DNA from: Sva-07 sp963829585 | GTDB taxonomy: Bacteria > Actinomycetota > Acidimicrobiia > Acidimicrobiales > Ilumatobacteraceae | Assembly: GCA_963829585.1 (NCBI GenBank) | Contig: CAWHJD010000028.1 | Span: 186,001 to 250,000, forward strand | Direction: 5' to 3' | DNA: 64,000 bases | In this document: positions 27,173 through 37,698 of the stretch, in pieces | Numbering within the stretch: position 1 is the first letter of the stretch | Layout: every line of letters begins with the position of its first letter | Position numbers and translations under genes: made by a program | The notes under the pieces: model-generated | Database searches by the model: none | Told to the model about the DNA's origin: nothing | Seen by the model: the letters and a program-made list of their open reading frames with translations, nothing else

Positions 27173-27649
27173 TCAGTCCTGCGCCTGTTGCACCAGCACC
27201 GGGCACACGGCGTGGCGAACCACGTGATCGGATGTCGATCCCATCACGGCGCGGCGCAGACCGCGACGGCCGTGCGTGCCCAGTACGACCACGCTCGCGG
27301 GGAGCGACGCCGCCACCTCACAGATCACGCGTCCGGCGTCGCCGTACTTCACGAGCGTCTCGACGTCCGGGAGGCCGAGTTCCGCAACCGTCTGGTCGAG
27401 TGTGAGCTGGGCGGCTTCGCGTTGGGCCTCGACCAGGTCGTTCTTCTCGTCGAACGACATCACGCCGCCGGCGAATCCCGTCCCGGTCACGAGCGTCGGG
27501 TCGATCGGGGGTGCCACCGTCAACAGCACGATCCGACCCGGCGCGGCGAGCAGCGCCAGGCCCTGGCGGATCGCCGTCAGCGCGAGATCCGAGCCGTCGG
27601 TGCACAAGAGCACGGTCGGAGGGCCCTGGGGCGCGGTCGTGGAGGTCAT
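27173..27649 (-). CDS. Universal stress protein (UspA family)
   Basis: 158 aa, single Usp domain. The ATP-binding pattern G-2x-G-9x-GS is present near the end (VLGTHGRRGLRRAVMGSTSDHVVRHAVCPVLV), so it is likely the nucleotide-binding type. The first strand reads TVLLCTDGSDLALTAIRQG. It lies 57 bp upstream of the sulfatase on the same strand, so it may be the first gene of that operon, and is divergent from the membrane protein at 27776. Confidence 0.9.
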   Translation of the reverse strand: MTSTTAPQGPPTVLLCTDGSDLALTAIRQGLALLAAPGRIVLLTVAPPIDPTLVTGTGFAGGVMSFDEKNDLVEAQREAAQLTLDQTVAELGLPDVETLVKYGDAGRVICEVAASLPASVVVLGTHGRRGLRRAVMGSTSDHVVRHAVCPVLVQQAQD

Positions 27650-27775
27650 GTCGCGAGTCTCGCATCACCGAGCCGCTCCGCCACCAACGGTCGCGCCGCG
27701 GCGGTGGTCGCTCGCTGCAGGGTGCTTCGCAGCAATGGACCTCTGTCGAGTGTGGCGCTCTGCAAGAGTGGCGCC

Positions 27776-28423
27776 ATGAACGACATCGTCGTCGGAGTCA
27801 TCGCGATCCTCACCGGAGCGGTCTTCTGCTTCCGGGGGTACCTCGCCATGCGCATCATCATTCCGCTGTGGGGCGCGTTCGCGGGCTTCATGCTCGGTGC
27901 CGGCATCGTCTCGGGCGCCGACGGGTTCCTCGGCTCGGCGCTCGGCTGGATCGTCGGCATCGTCCTCGCAGTCGTCTTCGGTCTGCTCGCGTACCTCTAC
28001 TACGAGGTCGCAGTGATCATCGGCATGCTGGCGATCGGCTTCGCGCTGGGGACGTCGCTGATGGTCGCGCTCGGTGTCACGTGGTCGTGGGTGATCGTGC
28101 TGGCAGGCGTCGCGCTGGCCGTGGTGCTGGCATTCGTGGCGCTCGTCGCCGACCTGCCGATGGCGCTGCTCACGATCCTCACCGCGATGGCAGGGGCATC
28201 GGCGATCGTCGCCGGGCTGATGCTGATGTTCGGGGTGACCGACGTCGGCGACTTCGACTCGGCGCAGACCACGAAGACGCTCGCCGACGACTGGTGGTGG
28301 TACGCGATCTACCTCGTCCTGGCGATCGGCGGCATGATCGCGCAGTTCGTCGACGTCGATCGGCGCCGTGAGACACTGCGCGCGGCCTGGTCGACCGGTA
28401 TCGGAACGACGACCTCGATCTGA
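27776..28423 (+). CDS. TMEM198/DUF4203-like multi-helix membrane protein
   Basis: 215 aa from the ATG at 27776; the open frame extends far upstream but has no similarity there. About seven hydrophobic helices in a row with Gly-rich packing (IIIPLWGAFAGFMLGAGIVSG, LGSALGWIVGIVLAVVFGLLAYLYYE) resemble the DUF4203 domain of unknown function. The C-terminal 20 residues are polar. It ends 11 bp before the ceramidase/PlsC fusion gene, so both likely share a transcript. Confidence 0.75.
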   Translation: MNDIVVGVIAILTGAVFCFRGYLAMRIIIPLWGAFAGFMLGAGIVSGADGFLGSALGWIVGIVLAVVFGLLAYLYYEVAVIIGMLAIGFALGTSLMVALGVTWSWVIVLAGVALAVVLAFVALVADLPMALLTILTAMAGASAIVAGLMLMFGVTDVGDFDSAQTTKTLADDWWWYAIYLVLAIGGMIAQFVDVDRRRETLRAAWSTGIGTTTSI

Positions 28424-28434
28424 GTCGCACTGCG

Positions 28435-30372
28435 ATGTCGGGCACCGCTGACTGCGAGGTCCGCGACGACTGGTTGCTCGAGCAGGACGTCAACGCGTGG
28501 AGTTCGCTCGCCTACGTGGTGGCCGGTGTGGTGCTGGCGGTGCAGATCGCACGGCAGCGCCTCCCCGTCGCCGCGTACGGGCTCGCACTCGTGGTCGCCG
28601 CGGAGGGTCTGGGCAGTCTGGCGTTCCACGGGGCGGCTGGCGACGTGTCGCAGTTCCTCCACGATGTTCCCTTGATCGGCGCCCTCGGTTTCGTCGCCGG
28701 CTGGCACACCGGCCGCCTCGCGGGCATCGCCGACCGCAGTTCCCTCGTGGGCCTCATGCTGGGTCTCACGGTGGCGAGCGTTCTGTGGGCCGTTGCTCCC
28801 GGAGCCACGAACGCCACGGTCGCGGTCGCCGTCGTCGTGATCGTCGTGACGTCGATGATCGCCCGCCGGCGCGGTCTCACCGGCGTGTGGTCGCCGGTCC
28901 TGCTCGTCCTCGGCGGCACTGCCGTCGCGGCGTGGGCGCTCGGTTCAGCGGACAGCCCGTTGTGCAACGCCGAGTCACTCGCCCAGCCGCACGGGATCTG
29001 GCACGTGCTCACGGCCGTCGTCGCGCTCGCCTGGGCCGACAGCGCGTACGCCGCCGAGGACCCCGCCCACGCGCCGAGGATGTTCCGCCGGTTCACCGAT
29101 CGCACGATCGGGATCCTCGCCGGCGGACTCGTGCTCGGATTCCATCGCTCGGTCGACGTGGCATGGCGCGAGCGCTGGCCGGCCGACCGGCCGGTGCTGG
29201 TCGTGGCGAACCACGCCAACGGCTTCGTCGATCCGGTGGTGGTGGCCGCCGTGCTGCATCGCCTCCCCCGATTCCTCGCCAAGGCGGCGTTGTGGAAGGT
29301 GGTCGTCGCCCGACCGTTCCTCGGCCTCGCCGGGGTGCTGCCCGTGTATCGCAGCGCCGACGGCGACCGGCCCGGCGACAACGACTCGGTGTTCGAGGCA
29401 TGTCATCGCGAGTTGGCGCAGGGCGCAACCGTGGCGATCTTCCCCGAGGGGACGACGGGCGACCGGGCCGGACTCGACCGCGTCAAGTCGGGCGCCGCGC
29501 GGATCGCCCTCGGCGCCCTCCCGACCGCCCCCGACGTGGTGATCGTGCCCATCGGCATGGCATACGAGAGCAGGATCCGGACGCGCAGCCGTGTCGCAGT
29601 GATGTTCGGCGAGCCGATCGTCGTCGCCGAGTTCGCCGGCAACGGGCTCGGCGCCGATGGCGAGCCGCACCCGGCGGATGCGAACGCGTTGACGGATCAG
29701 ATCACCGTCTCGCTGCAGGCGGTGTCACCGGGATTCGCCGACGTCGAGGAACGCGAGGTGATGCGAGCAGCCGCCCGCATCCAAGGCTCGCACGATCGCC
29801 ATCGGTCGTTCGCCGACGACGAGGTCGTGGCGCGCCGGTTGGCGACGGCCCCCGCCGAGACGAGGTCGGCCATCGTCGAGGCGTACCGGACGTTCGCAGC
29901 CCGGCTGCAACTGATCGGGATCACCGACGATCAGCTGCGCCCCGAGCACGTCTCGATCGGACGAATCGCCCTCTCCCTGCTGGCGTTGCTGGTCGCAGGA
30001 TCGGTCGTCGTCGCAGCGACGCTCATCCATCTGCCGGCGATCCTCGCGGTGACCATCGGGACCGGGCTCGTCAGGTCGACGGCCACGAAGGGCACGGTTC
30101 GCCTGCTGCTCGGGTCGGTCGCCATGCTGCTCACGTGGATCGTCGCAGGCGCGTGGCTCGGCGACGGATGGTCGGCGGTGGGGTACGCGATCGCGATCGC
30201 TCTCGGCGGGATCGCTGCACTCGTCGTGTGGCCACCGCTCATCCGCCAGCTCCGGGTGCTGACCGGGATGGTCCGCGTGCGCGATCGCGCTGGTCTGCTC
30301 GGGCCGGTGCTCGGGGCACGATCCCGTGTTGTGACCCTCGTGCGCGCCAGTATCGACGGCGACCATGAGTGA
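28435..30372 (+). CDS. Fusion of a ceramidase-like (CREST) 7-TM domain and a PlsC acyltransferase
   Basis: 645 aa. Residues ~1-205 form a seven-helix domain with CREST-superfamily signs: an acidic N-terminal CEVRDD..LEQDVNAWSSLAYV, FHGAAGDVSQFLHD, and HGIWHVLTA, matching the metal-binding His/Asp/Ser set of alkaline ceramidases. Residues ~220-420 are a PlsC/LPLAT domain with NHANGFVDP (HX4D) and FPEGTTGDR. The remaining ~200 residues hold a regulatory-looking region and three or four more helices. Inference: a membrane enzyme that removes and re-adds fatty acyl groups on lipids. Overlaps the next gene by 8 bp. Confidence 0.82.
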   Translation: MSGTADCEVRDDWLLEQDVNAWSSLAYVVAGVVLAVQIARQRLPVAAYGLALVVAAEGLGSLAFHGAAGDVSQFLHDVPLIGALGFVAGWHTGRLAGIADRSSLVGLMLGLTVASVLWAVAPGATNATVAVAVVVIVVTSMIARRRGLTGVWSPVLLVLGGTAVAAWALGSADSPLCNAESLAQPHGIWHVLTAVVALAWADSAYAAEDPAHAPRMFRRFTDRTIGILAGGLVLGFHRSVDVAWRERWPADRPVLVVANHANGFVDPVVVAAVLHRLPRFLAKAALWKVVVARPFLGLAGVLPVYRSADGDRPGDNDSVFEACHRELAQGATVAIFPEGTTGDRAGLDRVKSGAARIALGALPTAPDVVIVPIGMAYESRIRTRSRVAVMFGEPIVVAEFAGNGLGADGEPHPADANALTDQITVSLQAVSPGFADVEEREVMRAAARIQGSHDRHRSFADDEVVARRLATAPAETRSAIVEAYRTFAARLQLIGITDDQLRPEHVSIGRIALSLLALLVAGSVVVAATLIHLPAILAVTIGTGLVRSTATKGTVRLLLGSVAMLLTWIVAGAWLGDGWSAVGYAIAIALGGIAALVVWPPLIRQLRVLTGMVRVRDRAGLLGPVLGARSRVVTLVRASIDGDHE

Positions 30373-31531
30373 CGCCGGCGCGATCCCCGACAGCGCTTCG
30401 CTGCCCGAGGCACCGAAGCGCAGCGTTCGACGCATCGCGGTCCGGATCCTGTTCATCGTCGGTGCGCTCGCGTTGTCGACGTGGATCCTGCTGCGGACGT
30501 TCGACGAACTCGACGTGGCCGAGATCCGCGCCGCGGTGGCATCGCTGAACGATGCCGAACTGCTCTCGATCGGGAGCATGTGGTTGTTGTGGATCGGGGC
30601 GCAGGGCCTGCTCACGGCGTCGCTCGTGCCGGGTCTTGCAGTCCGTCACGGTGTGGTCGCCTTCCTCGGCCCGGCGGCGGTCACGTCGGTGGTTCCCGGC
30701 CCGAGCGACCTGCCGATCCGCTATCAGATGCTGACCTCGTGGGGACGCACGACGAGCGAGGCCACACTGGCCGTGGCCGCCGGCGGCATCTTCTCGATCG
30801 GCGTGAAGCTCGCTCTCCCGATCATCGCCGCGATCGGGTTGCTGATCTCCGATGCTCCGATCAGCGGCACGCTGCGCACGGTCGTGGTGATCTGCCTGCT
30901 CGTGGGCCTCGGCGTGGCGGTGCTCGCAGTGGTCCTCGGCTCCGAGCGGCGCACCGAACAGGCCGGCCGACTGATCGAGCCGATCTGGGCGCGGGTCCTG
31001 CGGATGTTGCGCAAGCCCGAGCCGGCCGATCTCACCACACGGATGGTCGCTGCTCGTGCAGGTGCCGTGCGGACGTTGCACGACCGGTGGCTCGTGGCCA
31101 GTTGGGCGACGATGCTCACCGCCACCAGCAAGTTCGCGCTGCTGCTGATGACGCTGCGCTTCGTCGGCGTCGACGACGACGTGCTGCCGTGGACGCAGGT
31201 GTTCGTCGTGTACGCCCTGGTGCAGGGATTGACGGTGTTCCCCATCACGGCCGGTGACGCCGGGGTGAGCGAGATCGCCTACATCGGCATGCTGACGGCT
31301 GCGGCCGGCGAGGAGTGGGTCAACCAGATCACTGCGGCGGTCCTGATCTTCCGGATCATCACCTGGCTGCTGCTGATCCCGGTCGGTCTCGGCGTGTTGG
31401 GGTTCTGGCGCCATCAACTCCGGCGCAAGCCTGCAGGGAACGCGCCGGATGGATCACCGGCCCCGTCGCCACGCCGGTTGCGGGTCAGAACTCGAACTGC
31501 ACCGCGGCGCGCTCGGCAACCCGACCGGTGA
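30365..31531 (+). CDS. YbhN/AglD-type flippase-like membrane protein (UPF0104)
   Basis: 388 aa with about eight helices and the lysylphosphatidylglycerol-synthase TM region pattern (FLGPAAVTSVVPGPSDLPIRYQM, FVVYALVQGLTVFPITAGDAGVSE). Family proteins are thought to move or modify lipid-linked substrates across the inner membrane. The 45-residue C-terminal tail is highly basic. The ATG lies within the end of the upstream acyltransferase gene, so the two are coupled and may act on the same lipid. Its 3' end overlaps the convergent Dabb gene by 47 bp. Confidence 0.87.
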   Translation: MSDAGAIPDSASLPEAPKRSVRRIAVRILFIVGALALSTWILLRTFDELDVAEIRAAVASLNDAELLSIGSMWLLWIGAQGLLTASLVPGLAVRHGVVAFLGPAAVTSVVPGPSDLPIRYQMLTSWGRTTSEATLAVAAGGIFSIGVKLALPIIAAIGLLISDAPISGTLRTVVVICLLVGLGVAVLAVVLGSERRTEQAGRLIEPIWARVLRMLRKPEPADLTTRMVAARAGAVRTLHDRWLVASWATMLTATSKFALLLMTLRFVGVDDDVLPWTQVFVVYALVQGLTVFPITAGDAGVSEIAYIGMLTAAAGEEWVNQITAAVLIFRIITWLLLIPVGLGVLGFWRHQLRRKPAGNAPDGSPAPSPRRLRVRTRTAPRRARQPDR

Positions 31532-31778
31532 TGTGGTCGGCGATGAACTGCTGGTGTTCGGGGTGGTCGCGGTACACGAGGTAGTCGTCGACCGACGCGA
31601 AGTCTCCGACGATGGAGTACTCGAAGTTGGTCGGCGCCAGCTGGAGGTCGCGGCCGTGGCGGTACTCGGCGATCTCCGGGATCGTGGCCGGGAGCGCATC
31701 GAGCGCGGCGGCGATCGCACCGACGTGCGCCTCGGTGACGGTGTCGTTCCAGCGGAGCATCACGACGTGACGGATCAT
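31485..31778 (-). CDS. Dabb-family stress-responsive protein
   Basis: 97 aa, a single dimeric alpha/beta barrel domain: MIRHVVMLRWNDTVTEAHV, then HGRDLQLAPTNFEYSIVGDFASVDDYLVYRDHPEHQQF, the standard Dabb core with the conserved His late in the chain. Family members are small dimeric proteins of unclear, stress-linked or polyketide-cyclase-like function. It stands alone between the palindrome at 31794 and the convergent flippase-like gene. Confidence 0.93.
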   Translation of the reverse strand: MIRHVVMLRWNDTVTEAHVGAIAAALDALPATIPEIAEYRHGRDLQLAPTNFEYSIVGDFASVDDYLVYRDHPEHQQFIADHITGRVAERAAVQFEF

Positions 31779-31793
31779 CGCCCCCTTCCTACC

Positions 31794-31830
31794 ACCTGAA
31801 ACGCTGGGGTCTGACCCCGGCGTTTCAGGT
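31794..31830. repeat. 37-bp palindrome (family B), copy 2
   Basis: Same sequence as the core of 13641-13685 with one change (GCTGGGGTC against GACCCCGGC, one mismatched pair). It again supplies the stop codon of a gene, here TGA of the acyl-CoA synthetase on the minus strand (31825-31827, within ACCTGA). The Dabb gene starts 16 bp to the left. Confidence 0.85.
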
Positions 31831-33627
31831 CACGTACATCGTCTCGACGAGGTCGGCGTAGCGTTCGGCGACCACCGATCGCTTGACCTTGTAGGTCGGC
31901 GTCAGTTCGCCGCCTTCGACGGTGAGCGGCGTCGGGAGCAGACGCCAGTACTTGATCTGTTCGACTGGCGCGTGCTCACGGTTGACCCGTCCGACCGCGG
32001 CGTCGATCTCGTCGCGGACGCGTTCGTCGTGGATCAGATCGGCGATGTCGTCGGATGCGCCGTGATGCTCGGCCCACTCTGCGGCCGTATCGGCGTCGAG
32101 CGTCAGCAGTGCCGTGAGGTAGCGCCGGCCGTCGCCGATCACGACGGCCTGACCGATGAGCTTCTCCATCGACAGCCGTGCCTCGATCTCGGACGGGGCG
32201 ATGTTCTTGCCGGCCGCGTTGATGATCAGATCCTTCTTGCGGCCCGTCAGCCAGACGTACCCGTCGTGGTCGATCCGGCCGAGGTCACCCGTGGCCATCC
32301 ACCCGTCGGCATCGATCAGTTCCGCAGTGGCGTCGGCCATCTGGAAGTAGCCGGAACAGACACTGCCCCCGCGCACGAGGAGTTCGCCGTCGCGCGCCGC
32401 ACGGATCTGGAGACCCGGGACCGGCCGGCCGACCGAACCGATGCGGATGGCGTCGGGCGGATTCAGGGTGGCCGGTCCGCAGTCCTCGGTCTGCCCGTAC
32501 ACCTCGGCGATCGGAAGCCCCAAGCCGTGGAACCAACGGACCAGATCCGGGTGGATCGGCGCAGCGGCCGAGACGAGGAGGCGAGCCTGGTCGAGTCCGA
32601 GCTTGCGCCGAATCACGCGTCCGATCGTCTGGTTCGCAGCGAACGCTCCGACGCGTGTGGCCAGCGCCTTCGCCGTGCGTCGCGGCCTGGCCGGGTCGGT
32701 GTCGGCGGCGATGAGGCGGTCCAGTGGCCCTCCGAGATGGATCGGCGCGGCGTCGAGCTCGTCGATGATGACGTCGTGGAGCTTCTGCCACACCCGCGGG
32801 ACGGCCATGAAGATCGTCGGCCGACAGGCCCGCAGATCGTCGGCAACCGTCGCGAGGCTCCGCGCGAACCAGGTCTCGCCACCCGCTTGGATGACACCGA
32901 AGTGACTGGTTGCCCGCTCGGCGATGTGGCTCAGCGGCAGATAGGAGAGCAGGCGGTCGTCGGGGGTGAGGTGGAGGATCGAGTCGACGGAATCGAGCGT
33001 CCACGTGATGTTGCGGTGGGTGATGCACACACCCTTGGGCGGGCCGGTGGTGCCGCTCGTGTACACGAGCGTGGCGAGATCGTCGGCCGACAACCCGTCG
33101 ACGCGCGCATCGAGCGGGGCCGTGTCGCCGGCACCGGCGCGAAGATCGTCGAGCGTCATCAGGAGCCCGGCGTGATCGAGACCTGGCGCGCTGCCGAAGG
33201 AGACGATCCGTTCCAGCTTCGGAAGGCTGGGCAGGTGCAGCAGGACCTTGGCGAGTTGTTCGGTGTCGTCGACGAAGCAGACGCGTGCACCGGAATTGTC
33301 GAGGACGTACGCGATCTGCGACGACGAACTCGTCGGGTAGACGGGCACCGTCACCGCTCCGGCCGACATGATCGCGAGATCGGCGATGTGCCACTCGGGA
33401 CGGTTCGATGCGAGCAGTCCCACGCGATCGCCTGGTTCCACGCCGAGTGCCAGCAGCCCGACGGCAGCCTGCTCGACTGCGGTTGCGTAGTCGGCCCATG
33501 AGATCGTGGACCAGTCACCGTTCACCACGTGACGCATTGCGACACGGCGCGGCTGGCCGACGGCGCGTGCCCTGAACCGGTGCACGATCGTGTCGAGCCG
33601 GATGGGTTCAACGACGTCTTGGGTCAT
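31825..33627 (-). CDS. Long-chain acyl-CoA synthetase (FadD15-like)
   Basis: 600 aa. Activates fatty acids with ATP and CoA through an acyl-adenylate. AMP-binding motif LVYTSGTTGPPKG, the Y-x-S/T-E-like motif EVYGQTEDCGP, GWMATGDLG and the C-terminal KDLIINAAGKNIAPSEIE are all present in order. The length and the C-terminal GELTPTYKVKR are like the FadD15 group. It could feed acyl-CoA to the WS/DGAT enzymes and to phospholipid synthesis. The stop codon is inside the palindrome at 31794-31830. Confidence 0.93.
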   Translation of the reverse strand: MTQDVVEPIRLDTIVHRFRARAVGQPRRVAMRHVVNGDWSTISWADYATAVEQAAVGLLALGVEPGDRVGLLASNRPEWHIADLAIMSAGAVTVPVYPTSSSSQIAYVLDNSGARVCFVDDTEQLAKVLLHLPSLPKLERIVSFGSAPGLDHAGLLMTLDDLRAGAGDTAPLDARVDGLSADDLATLVYTSGTTGPPKGVCITHRNITWTLDSVDSILHLTPDDRLLSYLPLSHIAERATSHFGVIQAGGETWFARSLATVADDLRACRPTIFMAVPRVWQKLHDVIIDELDAAPIHLGGPLDRLIAADTDPARPRRTAKALATRVGAFAANQTIGRVIRRKLGLDQARLLVSAAAPIHPDLVRWFHGLGLPIAEVYGQTEDCGPATLNPPDAIRIGSVGRPVPGLQIRAARDGELLVRGGSVCSGYFQMADATAELIDADGWMATGDLGRIDHDGYVWLTGRKKDLIINAAGKNIAPSEIEARLSMEKLIGQAVVIGDGRRYLTALLTLDADTAAEWAEHHGASDDIADLIHDERVRDEIDAAVGRVNREHAPVEQIKYWRLLPTPLTVEGGELTPTYKVKRSVVAERYADLVETMYVT

Positions 33628-33695
33628 GCACCCATTGTTCGTCAGGGCACCGGTCCATGACCACGGCCCTCGGTCACATTCTCACCGGGCCACGG

Positions 33696-34397
33696 TCAGT
33701 GCAGGCGGGTGAGGGGATCGAACTCGATGACGTCCGGTGCCGAGAGTTCCGGGTTCCGGGGTTTGCCGGGACCGGCTCGCCGCCGAGCGCGCTCGTGTCG
33801 CCATCGGTGCCAGGGCGCGCGAGCGTTCGGTGTCGGGGCGTGCCGCTGGGCGAGACCCGTTCGAACCTGGGCCATCGCCCCGGGCCCGGACGTCCGCAGG
33901 ATCACCAGGAGCGCGACGTGCATCGCGGTGATGCGACCTTCGCAGGTGATGATGTTGCCCACTTCGACGACGCGTTCGGTCGATGCCGCCGATCCGTACG
34001 ACTCGAGCAGCGACGAGGCGAGCCAGTGCGTCGCCGCCTCGTGGTTGCCGAGCAGTCCCGCCGCGGCAACGACGACCGTGCCGGTCGAACTCGCGGCCAT
34101 CCACTCGCAGCGTGGGGCGACGAGACGCAGCCACGACAGCAGGTCTTCGTCACGCGCCGTGCGGGAACATCCGAGCCCACCCGGAACCAGCACGACGTCG
34201 GGATCGCGGACGTCGTCGAACAGTGCGTCGACGTGGTGACCTCCGGCGGGACCGTCGACATGGCCGAGGCGCGCGCCGACCCCGACGAGTTCGACGTCGG
34301 CGAGTTGTTCGAAGGCGATCGTGAACGCCTCGCACTCGTCTGCCGACACCCCGTGCGACAGTGCCAGAGCGACCTGCACTCCCCCATCGTCGCACAC
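33696..34397 (-). CDS. DJ-1/PfpI-family (GATase1-like) protein with Cys-to-Ser nucleophile
   Basis: About 233 aa from the GTG at 34397 (a GTG at 34379 directly after GGGGGA is also possible; the frame stays open upstream without similarity). GATase1-like fold: VALALSHGVSADECEAF, VDALFDDVRDPDVVLVPGGLG, then CEWMAASSTGTVVVAAAGLLGNHEAATHW. Relatives have VCTGAF at the nucleophile elbow, so the expected Cys is Ser here, and glutamine-amidotransferase-like chemistry is doubtful. The C-terminal 55 residues are basic and unlike the family. Divergent (82 bp) from the monooxygenase. Confidence 0.75.
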   Translation of the reverse strand: MCDDGGVQVALALSHGVSADECEAFTIAFEQLADVELVGVGARLGHVDGPAGGHHVDALFDDVRDPDVVLVPGGLGCSRTARDEDLLSWLRLVAPRCEWMAASSTGTVVVAAAGLLGNHEAATHWLASSLLESYGSAASTERVVEVGNIITCEGRITAMHVALLVILRTSGPGAMAQVRTGLAQRHAPTPNARAPWHRWRHERARRRAGPGKPRNPELSAPDVIEFDPLTRLH

Positions 34398-34479
34398 CGT
34401 GCAACACGGCGCCAGTCGCGCCCGAGATCGCGATCGGCGCCGCTCGGATCGCGGGTGCAGGAGTTTGTACGGTGCAAGC

Positions 34480-36267
<1,788 letters not shown>

Positions 36268-36272
36268 AAACC

Positions 36273-36327
36273 GCCGAAATTCTCCTCCAGGTGCGCGCTG
36301 AGCGCGCACTGCGAGGAGAATTTCGGC
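36273..36327. repeat. 55-bp nested palindrome (family A), copy 1
   Basis: Outer arms GCCGAAATTCTCCT and AGGAGAATTTCGGC enclose an inner palindrome GTGCGCGCT-G-AGCGCGCAC. Copy 2 at 59522-59574 has the same two-level structure with different spacers. It lies between the convergent monooxygenase and HtrA genes and could act as a terminator. Confidence 0.85.
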
Positions 36328-36357
36328 TGCTGGGGGGAAGGGCGGGGAGGAGACGGG

Positions 36358-37575
36358 TCAGGTGGGCTTCTTGCCGAGGGTGAGGGTGATGTCGACGGTC
36401 GAGCCGTTGCGGTCGACGGTCACGGTCACCTCGTCGCCGGGCTGACGCTTGGCGATGGCGACACCGAGGTCGGCGGGCTGGTCGATCGGCTCGCCGTCGA
36501 GGGCGACCACGACGTCGCCGACCCGGAGGTCGCTGTCGGCAGCGCCCGAACCCGGGGCGATCTCGACGATCTCGGCGCCATCGCCGTCGGTCGCGGGCTG
36601 CGTGGTCACTCCCATCAGCGCACGGTCCGGCACGGTGCCCGACTGCAGCGAGTCGATGACGTCCATCACCGGCGTGATGGCGATGGCGAAGCCGATGTTC
36701 TGCGCCTGCCCGGCGATCGCGGTGTTGATGCCGACGACCTCGCCACGGCCGTTGAGCAGCGGACCACCGGAGTTGCCGGGGTTGATGGCGGTGTCGGTCT
36801 GGAGGAGGTTGACGAGCTGCTCGCCGTTCTCCTCGGTGATCGTGCGGTCCTTGGCCGACAGGATGCCGGCGGTGACCGACGGTTCGCCGTTCAGGTCGAG
36901 TGCGTACCCGACCGCGATGAGCTGGTCGCCGAGCTGGAGGTCGTCGGAGTTGCCGACCGCGAGCGGTTGCAGGTCGTTGCGGTCGACCTTGAGGACGGCG
37001 AGGTCACGGGTCGGGTCGGCCGCCACGATGGTGGCCGACTCCTCCGAACCGTCGGAGAACGTGATCGTCGTGTCCTCGCCTTCGGCCACGACGTGGTTGT
37101 TGGTGACGATGTAGCCGTCCGCGCTCAACACGAAGCCGGTACCGGCGGCGGTGCCCTGCAACTGGCCGCCGATCGGGCTGGACTGCGTCACCGTCTGGTG
37201 GACCGACACGATCGACGGACGGGCGGCGTGCACCAGGGCGGCGATCGATCCGCCGTCGACCGACACGGTCTGCGCGGCGACGCCGGGTGCCGAGACGGCG
37301 GCCGGGCTGTCGTTGCCGTCCTGGCCGACGACGTAACCGCCGAGGGCAGCGGCGGTCACCGCAGCCCCGACGACGATGCCGGCGCCGAAGCGCGCGCGTC
37401 CCCGCGGTCGCGAGGGTCCGGTCGCGACCGGCGGGGACGGGGGCGTCCAGCTGTTCACGACAGGGTCGCCGTAGGGAGGTTCGACGACACCGCCGACAGC
37501 GGTGGGAGGGGTGACCGGCGGGACGGTGGGAGGGGTGGCGGGCGGGACGGTGGGAGGGGTGAGCGGCATGTCCAT
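36358..37575 (-). CDS. HtrA/DegP-type serine protease, membrane-anchored, with PDZ domain
   Basis: 405 aa. Quality-control protease outside the cell membrane. N-terminal cytosolic Pro/Thr repeat (PPTVPPATPPTVPP...), one membrane helix (about residues 67-85), trypsin-like domain with triad His161 (NNHVV), Asp191 (TRDLAVLK) and Ser269 (GNSGGPL), and one C-terminal PDZ domain (ALMGVTTQP...AADSDLRVGDVVVALDG). The repeat is encoded by short tandem units at ~37497-37568, which may vary in number between strains. The usual actinobacterial HtrA/PepD form. Single gene, divergent from the enoyl-CoA hydratase. Confidence 0.94.
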   Translation of the reverse strand: MDMPLTPPTVPPATPPTVPPVTPPTAVGGVVEPPYGDPVVNSWTPPSPPVATGPSRPRGRARFGAGIVVGAAVTAAALGGYVVGQDGNDSPAAVSAPGVAAQTVSVDGGSIAALVHAARPSIVSVHQTVTQSSPIGGQLQGTAAGTGFVLSADGYIVTNNHVVAEGEDTTITFSDGSEESATIVAADPTRDLAVLKVDRNDLQPLAVGNSDDLQLGDQLIAVGYALDLNGEPSVTAGILSAKDRTITEENGEQLVNLLQTDTAINPGNSGGPLLNGRGEVVGINTAIAGQAQNIGFAIAITPVMDVIDSLQSGTVPDRALMGVTTQPATDGDGAEIVEIAPGSGAADSDLRVGDVVVALDGEPIDQPADLGVAIAKRQPGDEVTVTVDRNGSTVDITLTLGKKPT

Positions 37576-37698
37576 CGGCGATCATCGTGCACCCGCCGGG
37601 TCAGAATCAGGTGAGAACGAGGTGATCGGTGGGCAAGAGTGCTCGGCGTGGGGCTCGGAGGCTGGGCGGGAGTGGCCGGACGTGGGAGGCTGGCCGCT

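Noticed and set aside
25217..27775. Very long plus-strand open frame across sulfatase, FGE and Usp genes
   Set aside because: Antisense shadow of three recognisable genes. Only its last 215 codons (from ATG 27776) form a real membrane protein.
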